Positions 41,934 through 48,336 of a stretch of DNA of 48,336 nucleotides are shown one piece after another. The position numbers and the translations under genes were made by a program. The notes beneath the pieces are model-generated. The model saw only the letters and a program-made list of their open reading frames with translations, was not told the origin of the DNA and ran no database searches. How positions within the stretch are numbered: the stretch's first letter is position 1; each line of letters opens with the position of its first letter. The DNA is from Candidatus Poribacteria bacterium (GTDB lineage: Bacteria; Poribacteria; WGA-4E; WGA-3G), in NCBI GenBank assembly GCA_026706025.1, contig JAPOZO010000052.1:1-48336 (forward strand). Reading direction: 5' to 3'.

Positions 41934-43862
41934 ATGAAACGGTTGCGTTTCTTAACTGCTATTCATCTGTTCGCGTGTATTTCCGTTCTGTTAAGTGGGT
42001 GTACGCAAGACAGGGATTATACACAATGGGGGTTACCTGAAGGTGCTAAATTGCGCATTGGTAGGGGTAGGGTGAAGGATATAAAGTTCTCACCTGATGG
42101 TCAGCGGTTTGCAGTGGCGACTTCAGTCGGAATTTGGCTCTATGATACAGAGACTTATGCGCCACATAACCTAATTGCAGCAAATAAGGGTGGCATCACT
42201 GCGATCGCCTTTTCTGCCGACTCACGTAGACTTGCTGGTGGGAGGGGGAACTGTAGGCTATCTGTGTGGGATGCACGTTCTGGGAATCTACTGAAAACTT
42301 TTGGTGAAGTTGTAGGGGGCCCAGTGGAGGTGGTTTCCGTAGCATTTTCTCCAGACGGTCGTAGACTCATGAGTTTTGCGCGTTATGAAGACACCCTTCG
42401 GGTATGGGATGTGCGGACTGGCAATTTGTTGAAAACGTTTAGGGATCGCGCAGTCCCAGCCAATTCCGCAGCGTTTTCTCCAGATGGACAAATCCTCGCG
42501 CTTGGTGCTGGGAATTCGAGGTTCGGCTTAATTAATTTGTGGGATGCTGAAACTGGTGAGCAAGAGGTTTTGGGCCCCACCTCTCAAGTTGTTTCCATGG
42601 TGTTTTCTCCGGATAGTCGGACACTCGCAGCTGTTGCAGGTTTCGATGATACGGAACTGTACATATGGGATGCACACACCGAAAAACGACTTCATAAACT
42701 TATAGGACACACGGGTTCAATTTACACCTTAGCCTTTTCTTCAAAGGGTCGTGTGGTAGCTGGAGGGCAGAAAGGTGATACGACGTTGCGGATGTGGGAT
42801 ACGCGCACCGGAGATTTACTGAAAACCTTCAAAGGACATACAGACACGGTTCGCACGCTTGCTTTTTCTGCAAACGGCGACACCCTTGCCAGTGCAAGTT
42901 CTGACAGCACACTGCGGTTGTGGAGTCCAGAAACCGGTCAGGAAAAGAAAGTCCTCATGGAGCATATAGACTGGGGTAGAGATGCAGCGTTTTCGCCAGA
43001 CGGGGAGTGGATTGCAAGTGTAAGTGGGGATGATAAAATTCATTTGTGGGATAGAAAGACAGGAGGCTTGCTGCGTACGCTCACCGGGCACACAGGGGCA
43101 GTTACTGCCGTGGACGTTTCTTCGGATGGACGGTACCTTGCGAGCATCGCGCGTTTTCCTGACAACACGCTCCGTTTCTGGAATCCTGAAACCGGTGAAC
43201 TGTTGAAAACTATTTCAGACCATAAAGGCGTTAATGCATGCGCCTTTTCTCCAGATAGTCAAACGCTTGCGAGTGCGGGTAGAGACGCGACCGTTCAACT
43301 GTGGGATGCAGAGACAGGCAGCTTGTTAAAGACTTTCACAGGCAACGGCAGAGAATTCAAAACGGTGGTGTTTTCTCCAGATGGGCAGCTCCTTGCGAGC
43401 GGCGGATGGCTATCAGCAATTCATTTATGGAATGTTGAGACAGGTCGTTTGCTAAAAACCCTTGGAGAAAAATACGGTGTTGAGACCCTCGCGTTCTCTC
43501 CAGGGGGTCGGTTCCTGGCAAGTGGTGGTGGCTTTAAGGATCCTACGATCCGTTTGTGGTATGTTCCTACGGGTGAGAAAAGGTTAACGCTGACAGGACA
43601 TAAGAAAAACCCAACGACTGCCCACACCAGCGATATCTATTCCGTAGCCTTTTCTCCGGATGGAACGTTGCTCGCGAGCAGCGGAATAGATGGTATCCGT
43701 TTGTGGAATCCAACCACAGGCCGCGCATTGGTTACCTTAACAGCGAATAGAAGTTCTGTTTCAGTAGTCGCATTTTCTTCAGATAGTAGAACGCTTGCGA
43801 GTGGTGAATCCGGCGGGATTTTTCTCTGGGATGTCGACACAGTCTTGTGGCGATACAAATAA
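41934..43862 (+). CDS. WD40 repeat lipoprotein, 14 repeats
   Basis: A 642-residue lipoprotein (lipobox LSGC, Cys23). I count 14 WD40-like repeats of the 'FSPDGQxLASxxxDxTIRLWD' type, from residue about 45 to the C terminus, enough for two seven-bladed propellers. Several repeats share TGxLLKTF linkers, a sign of internal duplication. Function is likely scaffolding or ligand binding at the outer membrane; no enzymatic domain is present. AGGAAG precedes ATG by six bases. Confidence 0.88.
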   Translation: MKRLRFLTAIHLFACISVLLSGCTQDRDYTQWGLPEGAKLRIGRGRVKDIKFSPDGQRFAVATSVGIWLYDTETYAPHNLIAANKGGITAIAFSADSRRLAGGRGNCRLSVWDARSGNLLKTFGEVVGGPVEVVSVAFSPDGRRLMSFARYEDTLRVWDVRTGNLLKTFRDRAVPANSAAFSPDGQILALGAGNSRFGLINLWDAETGEQEVLGPTSQVVSMVFSPDSRTLAAVAGFDDTELYIWDAHTEKRLHKLIGHTGSIYTLAFSSKGRVVAGGQKGDTTLRMWDTRTGDLLKTFKGHTDTVRTLAFSANGDTLASASSDSTLRLWSPETGQEKKVLMEHIDWGRDAAFSPDGEWIASVSGDDKIHLWDRKTGGLLRTLTGHTGAVTAVDVSSDGRYLASIARFPDNTLRFWNPETGELLKTISDHKGVNACAFSPDSQTLASAGRDATVQLWDAETGSLLKTFTGNGREFKTVVFSPDGQLLASGGWLSAIHLWNVETGRLLKTLGEKYGVETLAFSPGGRFLASGGGFKDPTIRLWYVPTGEKRLTLTGHKKNPTTAHTSDIYSVAFSPDGTLLASSGIDGIRLWNPTTGRALVTLTANRSSVSVVAFSSDSRTLASGESGGIFLWDVDTVLWRYK

Positions 43863-43877
43863 GTTAAGGCATAAATC

Positions 43878-44819
43878 CTAATGACCTCTCAGGATAGTCC
43901 CCTTCGCGCCGACGATCCAACCGGCGTTTTTGTGGAAATGGATGTCCTGCAGATTATGTCGCGCAGGTGTCGGATAACGGCTCCACATATCACCCCCATC
44001 TGTTGTATGGAGGATTAATCCCTTTTCACCCACTGCCCACCCGCGGTTCTCGTCGCGGAACGCCACATCCCGCAAACTTTGATTCACGGGTGTCTGCTGT
44101 CGATGCCATGCCTTCCCACCATCAGCGGTGTGGAGGATCAACCCGTTTGTACCAACAATCCACCCATGCGTTAGGTTTGCGAAGTGGACAGCAAATAGCG
44201 GTTGCTCGACGCTGCTTCTCTGGCGAACCCACCGTTTTCCGCCGTCTTGGGTATGGAGTACTTCACCTTCCTCGCCAACGATCCAGCCGTGTTCTGGGTC
44301 AACAAAATGGACTCCCCATAAATGTTTATCTGAAAGATCTCTGTGGTTTTCCCAACGACTCCCACCATCTGTTGTATGAAGAATAGTACCTGATCCACCG
44401 ACTGCCCAACCTTCGGTCGTACTCACAAAATACAGATCCAATATCCCCGGCGGTCTTTTACCTGCACCGCGGACTTGATGTTGCATGCTCCAAGAGGCAC
44501 CACCGCTGCCGGTATAATGTACCTTCCCGATGCTGGCAAACCAACCGTTGTTCGGTGTCGTAAAATTAACTTGTGTCAGCGTGTCTTTCAACACTGATGC
44601 GGCAGTCCAAGTCATTCCACCGTTGGTAGTAGATAGTATTATACCAGCAGTCCCAACTGCCCATCCGTGTTTCGCATCTACGAAATGGACTCCATAAAGA
44701 TGTTCGCCCGTACCGCTTTCAATTTGTCGCCACTCAAATTGCACCGAATCTTGGGTACAACCGAGGTAGACAAGACTTCCACATAGGATAAAGAGCGCGA
44801 GGTAGTTTTTCTTCTGCAT
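43878..44819 (-). CDS. Ycf48/Hcf136-like seven-repeat lipoprotein
   Basis: A 313-residue lipoprotein (lipidation likely at Cys21, VYLGC). It has seven repeats with the pattern 'L..VHFVD..HGWIVG..G.ILHT.DGG..W', as in the photosystem II assembly factor Ycf48 and related BNR-type propellers of non-photosynthetic bacteria. The role is unknown here. ATG 44819 (GAGAGG upstream) is preferred to an upstream Met at 44855. It converges with the WD40 gene, 15 bases apart. Confidence 0.85.
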   Translation of the reverse strand: MQKKNYLALFILCGSLVYLGCTQDSVQFEWRQIESGTGEHLYGVHFVDAKHGWAVGTAGIILSTTNGGMTWTAASVLKDTLTQVNFTTPNNGWFASIGKVHYTGSGGASWSMQHQVRGAGKRPPGILDLYFVSTTEGWAVGGSGTILHTTDGGSRWENHRDLSDKHLWGVHFVDPEHGWIVGEEGEVLHTQDGGKRWVRQRSSVEQPLFAVHFANLTHGWIVGTNGLILHTADGGKAWHRQQTPVNQSLRDVAFRDENRGWAVGEKGLILHTTDGGDMWSRYPTPARHNLQDIHFHKNAGWIVGAKGTILRGH

Positions 44820-44916
44820 TTTGAGCCTCTCTAAATAAATTTTTATTGCATCCATTTCTGAATCGTGATAAACTATATTGTATGGAATTTACTGTGGATT
44901 GTCAAGTGCTTACCAG

Positions 44917-45020
44917 CGGTCAGTAATCGGTAGACGCGGTTTCAAACCTCGCCAGCGAAGAATTTTGAGCGAAAAATTGGAATTACCGGAGAACGGTTTC
45001 CGATCACTGACAACTGTATA
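44917..45020. repeat. dispersed inverted repeat
   Basis: 'ccagcggtcagtaatcggtagacgcggtttc' and 'gagaacggtttccgatcactgacaactg' are the arms of another copy of the intergenic family. Confidence 0.5.
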
Positions 45021-45095
45021 CGATATATAGCAAGTTTTGTGCCGATTTGGATAATACTGCGCTAATAGGGCACTCTACAGAATAGCCATAAAGTT

Positions 45096-45144
45096 TTGCA
45101 CAAAATGGGGCATACTTTCGTTCTGAGTTGCACAAAATAGGGCA
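45096..45144. promoter_or_regulatory. two 17-base direct repeats upstream of the kinase gene
   Basis: TTGCACAAAATGGGGCA (45096-45112) and TTGCACAAAATAGGGCA (45128-45144) differ at one position and are 32 bases apart, about three helical turns. They lie 91-139 bases before the kinase start and could be operator half-sites. Confidence 0.45.
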
Positions 45145-45234
45145 ATGTTATGGAGTGTCTATTCTCTACAGATGAAAGACGCGATTAATGGAGAACTGAA
45201 TGACGCTGAAGGCACCACTTAACATTGGAATATC

Positions 45235-46140
45235 ATGTACATCATTGGTATCGATGGCGGCGGGACAGGAACAGTTGGTATCTTGACGACGGAAACAGGG
45301 CAATGTCTCGCACAAGTGCAGTCGGGGCCATCCAATTACCACGTCGTTGGTGCGGCGAAAACACAAACGGTTTTGAAAAGCGTTGTCGAAGAACTTTGTG
45401 AGAAAGCAGGCATCCGATCAACAAGTTCTATCCACTTCTGTCTGGGAATGGCAGGCTTGGGACGTGCCGAGGATAGAAAAATAATTGGCAGGATTTGTGA
45501 TGAACTCGGTATCAGCGAAAATCGCATCCTGACGCATGATGCACACATTGCGCTCGTCGGTGGCACTGAGAAACAGCAGGGTGTAATTGTCATTTCAGGG
45601 ACAGGTGCTATCGTCTATGGCATCAACGCTGACGGCAAAGAAGCACGCGCAAGTGGATGGGGGTATCTACTCGGTGATGAAGGGAGCGGTTACGACATCG
45701 CCATCAAAGGCCTCCGCGCTGTTGCTCGTGCCGCTGATGGCAGAGGCAGACCGACCGAATTGACGAACCGAATTCTTAGTGCTCTTGAACTGCACGCACC
45801 GGGTGACCTTATTCGCTGGGTGCATGCTGCAAGTAGGGATACCATCGCGCAACTATCTAAAATCGTATTTGACGCTGCCCGAACAACGGATGAGATAGCA
45901 GAACAGATTGTTAATGCGGCTGCTGAGGAACTCGTTTGTGCTGCAAATAGTGTAGTTAAACAGTTGGAATTCGTAGAGGCATTTGATATTGTTCTCAGCG
46001 GTGGTAATCTTATCCATCAGGCAATATTTGCTGACAAACTCCGCCGAGAGTTCGCGAAAATTGCCCCAGAGGCATCAGTGCTACTTCCAAAACATGCCCC
46101 GGCGTATGGTGCCATGTTAGTAGCACAGGCGAAATTGTGA
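45235..46140 (+). CDS. BadF/N-acetylglucosamine kinase-like sugar kinase
   Basis: A 301-residue ASKHA-fold kinase. It has the phosphate-1 motif GIDGGGTGTVG, a THDAHIAL segment, the phosphate-2 motif VISGTGAIVYG, and the adenosine motif VLSGGNLIHQA. WGYLLGDEGSGYDIAIKGLRAV is typical of N-acetylglucosamine/muramic kinase relatives. The murQ gene follows after 28 bases, so phosphorylation of an amino sugar from wall turnover is likely. The ribosome binding site is weak. Confidence 0.88.
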   Translation: MYIIGIDGGGTGTVGILTTETGQCLAQVQSGPSNYHVVGAAKTQTVLKSVVEELCEKAGIRSTSSIHFCLGMAGLGRAEDRKIIGRICDELGISENRILTHDAHIALVGGTEKQQGVIVISGTGAIVYGINADGKEARASGWGYLLGDEGSGYDIAIKGLRAVARAADGRGRPTELTNRILSALELHAPGDLIRWVHAASRDTIAQLSKIVFDAARTTDEIAEQIVNAAAEELVCAANSVVKQLEFVEAFDIVLSGGNLIHQAIFADKLRREFAKIAPEASVLLPKHAPAYGAMLVAQAKL

Positions 46141-46168
46141 CAGAAAATTGTTACCAGTGAAGGAACGC

Positions 46169-47053
46169 ATGCAATCCACAACGGAGCAGCGAAATCTGAA
46201 TTCTACCGATATTGATCTGAAATCAACTGCAGAAATCGTTCAGGTTTTTCACGAAGAAGATCAAAAAGCGGTTGCAGCGGTAGAAGCGGAATCCGAGGCA
46301 ATCGCGCATGCTATTGACCTGTGCGTCGCTGCGTTTCGCGACGGCGGCAGGTTATTTTATGTAGGTGCAGGCACAAGCGGTCGGCTTGGCGTGTTAGATG
46401 CCTCCGAATGCCCGCCAACCTTTAGCACGCCTCCTGAAATGGTACAGGGAATTATTGCCGGAGGCGATGTCGCCTTGCGCCGTTCCGTGGAGGGTGAGGA
46501 GGACAAACCTGAACGCGGCGCAGACGCTATTCGAGAACGGCAACTTACACCGCAAGATGTGCTTGTCGGGATTGCAAGTAGTGGGCGGACACCGTATGTC
46601 ATCGGGGCTTTGAAGGCAGCACACGCCATCGGCGCAACAACGATGTTTCTCTGCTGTGTTCCGCCGCCTGATCAATTAAAGGGATGGGTGACGCATTTCA
46701 TCACACCGATTGTCGGACCGGAAATTATCACTGGCTCAACCCGATTGAAAGCGGGAACCGCCACAAAACTGGTGCTGAACATGCTCACAACCGTCTCTAT
46801 GATAAAACTCGGCAAGGTGTATAACAATCTGATGGTAGATGTGAACGCCTCTAATACGAAACTTGTCGCTCGGAGCATTCGGATTGTTCAAGCTGTTACT
46901 GATGTAGACGCTGCGACAGCCGAGGCAGCTTTAGCACAGGCGGGTGGTCAAGCGAAACTCGCTATTGTAATGCTCGCAAGAGGGTTGGACCCGACGGCTG
47001 CCAAAGCACTATTAGAAAAGCATTCCGGCTTTCTGAGACATATTCTTGACTGA
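46169..47053 (+). CDS. murQ: N-acetylmuramic acid 6-phosphate etherase
   Basis: A 294-residue SIS-domain lyase that cleaves the lactyl ether of MurNAc-6-phosphate in murein recycling. It has TEQRNLNSTDIDL, YVGAGTSGRLGVLDASECPPTF, VGIASSGRTPYVIGAL, EIITGSTRLKAGTATKLVLNML and NLMVDVNASNTKL. ATG 46169 with AAGGA five bases upstream is preferred to a TTG at 46148. With the kinase before it, it forms a two-gene recycling unit. Confidence 0.95.
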   Translation: MQSTTEQRNLNSTDIDLKSTAEIVQVFHEEDQKAVAAVEAESEAIAHAIDLCVAAFRDGGRLFYVGAGTSGRLGVLDASECPPTFSTPPEMVQGIIAGGDVALRRSVEGEEDKPERGADAIRERQLTPQDVLVGIASSGRTPYVIGALKAAHAIGATTMFLCCVPPPDQLKGWVTHFITPIVGPEIITGSTRLKAGTATKLVLNMLTTVSMIKLGKVYNNLMVDVNASNTKLVARSIRIVQAVTDVDAATAEAALAQAGGQAKLAIVMLARGLDPTAAKALLEKHSGFLRHILD

Positions 47054-47168
47054 AAAATTTTTAACGATTGGGTTTCTGCTCCGATTTTTCCCTCCTTCCG
47101 AGTAATGGGCGGACTCCTGTCAACATCGAGAGGGATTAGGGCACAAAAAAAATATTAAGGAGAAACCG

Positions 47169-48119
47169 ATGGATACCAAAGTTGGACTTGCCAAAACCGG
47201 CAGGCGGCGTTCTAACGTCTTTCAAGCGTTAGACAACATACGTCAGGATCTCACGCCGAAAGTCCGTGAACAGGTACTGTTGAAACCGAATTTTCTCTCC
47301 AGCACGAACCAGCTCGCCTCGTCGCACGTGGACGCGATGCGTGGTGCGTTGGATTTTCTGTTAAGCACACCACAACCTCCGAAAGAGGTAATTATCGCTG
47401 AAGGGGCGAATGAGAAATTTTCTGGTGAAGCATTCCAGATTTTCGGTTATGACGCGCTTCAAGCCGAACACGATGTTCCCATCCGACTTGTCGATTTGCA
47501 TCAAGAGACCGAATGGGTAGAAACCAGAGTTTTTCTTGCTGGACGTGAGGAAGATACTGTCCGGATGCCGAAGATAGTCCTTGATTGTCCTTGCACCATC
47601 TCCGTCGCTATCGCTAAAACGCACGATGCTGGAGTTGTGACGCTTGCTATGAAGAATATGATTATGGGAACCTTGCATAAGGAGGATCGGATTAAAATGC
47701 ACGGCTACCATAGCCATGCAGACCGAGTACTACCACGCGAGGCACAGACGCTCAATATCAACTTGCTCCGGCTCTCACGTCACCTTAAGCCTGACATTGC
47801 TATCGTTGACGGTACCGTTGGACTACAAGGCAATGGTCCCGGCGGGACGGATTCTGTCCCACTCGGTATCGCAGTTGTAAGCGGTGATGTGTTTGCTGCA
47901 GATGCCGTCACGACAAAAGCGATGGGATTTGAGCCACTGGAGATCGGGCTATTCCAATATGCCAACGAAATGGGATACGGCACCGCGGACCTAAACAACA
48001 TTGAAATCCTTGGACCCGCTGTCGAGACGGTCGCGACAGCTTTTAAACCGCATGAAACAACCGAACAACAGTTTCAGTGGCAGGATGCGCACGCTGAGGA
48101 TTATCTCGCCGCTGATTGA
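47169..48119 (+). CDS. DUF362 domain protein
   Basis: A 316-residue DUF362 protein: VLLKPNFLSSTNQLASSHVDAMRGALDFL, VIIAEGANEKFSGEAFQIFGYDAL, SVAIAKTHDAGVVTLAMKNMIMGTLHKEDRIKMHGY, and PDIAIVDGTVGLQGNGPGG. The usual C-terminal ferredoxin-like cysteine cluster of some members is missing. Function is unknown. AAGGAG precedes ATG. A secreted protein gene starts 13 bases after it. Confidence 0.85.
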   Translation: MDTKVGLAKTGRRRSNVFQALDNIRQDLTPKVREQVLLKPNFLSSTNQLASSHVDAMRGALDFLLSTPQPPKEVIIAEGANEKFSGEAFQIFGYDALQAEHDVPIRLVDLHQETEWVETRVFLAGREEDTVRMPKIVLDCPCTISVAIAKTHDAGVVTLAMKNMIMGTLHKEDRIKMHGYHSHADRVLPREAQTLNINLLRLSRHLKPDIAIVDGTVGLQGNGPGGTDSVPLGIAVVSGDVFAADAVTTKAMGFEPLEIGLFQYANEMGYGTADLNNIEILGPAVETVATAFKPHETTEQQFQWQDAHAEDYLAAD

Positions 48120-48132
48120 TAAGAGGAGCATC

Positions 48133-48336
48133 ATGAAACGTTTCTTTCATATATTGATCCTGTTTTCGTTCATTTTTACAACACCGGCGTGGGCATGGTG
48201 GGGCGGCGGACACGACATCATGACACAGGCAGCCGTCAAATCACTCCCTGAAGATATGCCTGAATTTTTCCGTAACGCCGGAAAAATGATCGCCCACTGC
48301 TCTTACGACCCTGATCTATCTAAGGAGCGAGTCACG
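48133..48336 (+). CDS. secreted protein, truncated by window end
   Basis: Only the first 68 codons are present. A signal peptide ends at AWA (residue 21), giving a mature start WWGGGHDIMTQAAVKSLPED. A mature N-terminal Trp followed by a G..H motif recalls S1/P1 nuclease and zinc phospholipase C folds, where the terminal Trp binds zinc; this is tentative. GAGGAG lies five bases before ATG. Confidence 0.75.
   Translation, partial: MKRFFHILILFSFIFTTPAWAWWGGGHDIMTQAAVKSLPEDMPEFFRNAGKMIAHCSYDPDLSKERVT

Overview
The window reads as a chromosomal segment of a free-living or host-associated Gram-negative bacterium. Lipoproteins, Sec signal peptides, a periplasmic Do-type protease and murein recycling genes point to a diderm. 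Beta-propeller exported proteins, a dockerin-type Ca-binding tail, DUF4416, an archaeal-type ProRS and many short dispersed intergenic palindromes recall Candidatus Poribacteria or a related candidate phylum. That placement is an impression from gene content, not a computed result. Genes on the two strands are tightly packed. There is no CRISPR array, prophage or transposase.

Layout. 1-8 kb: DUF4416 and a P1-family (DmpA-like) peptidase on +; on the minus strand a zinc-less MDR dehydrogenase with EF-G (fusA), a DegP/HtrA protease and a DUF1232 protein. 8-17.4 kb: a sugar isomerase-like protein, tRNA-Pro(GGG), homoserine dehydrogenase, then the DUF177-rpmF-fabH-fabD-fabG-acpP-acpP2-fabF fatty acid cluster. 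It has two tandem ACP genes and no plsX. A lone HicB-like gene and folK follow. 17.4-25.3 kb: an AAA ATPase/PD-(D/E)XK protein, then sucC-pgk-proS-sucD-panB, with the two succinyl-CoA ligase subunits separated. 25.3-29.9 kb, minus strand: two DUF71/Dph6-like ATP pyrophosphatases and the hisI, trpE, trpG group. 29.9-35.6 kb: a cobalamin riboswitch with terminator, followed by three exported or membrane genes. 35.7-48.3 kb: an AlbA/Schlafen-type regulator, a ribbon-helix-helix autoregulatory module, glutaredoxin-like protein, gamma-glutamyltransferase, Nudix hydrolase, BMP-family lipoprotein, a 14-repeat WD40 lipoprotein, a Ycf48-like lipoprotein, a BadF-type sugar kinase with murQ, a DUF362 protein and the start of a secreted protein.

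Two regulatory loci stand out, and they diverge from the same 780-base intergenic region. On the minus strand a consensus-like promoter (TTGACA-17-TATCAT) leads into a 33-codon reading frame containing the run NHWHWWH, then an intrinsic terminator with a T-tract, then hisI and, further on, trpE-trpG. This looks like a His+Trp transcription attenuator. On the plus strand a strong promoter leads into a canonical B12 riboswitch and terminator. Downstream lie a beta-propeller protein with a dockerin tail, a lipoprotein whose C-terminal third resembles an ECF transporter S component, and a second propeller protein. This is a candidate B12-acquisition operon, with a BtuG-like logic but no BtuB in view. 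A third notable locus (37.0-37.6 kb) has four 8-bp operator repeats resembling MetJ boxes in front of a ribbon-helix-helix gene.
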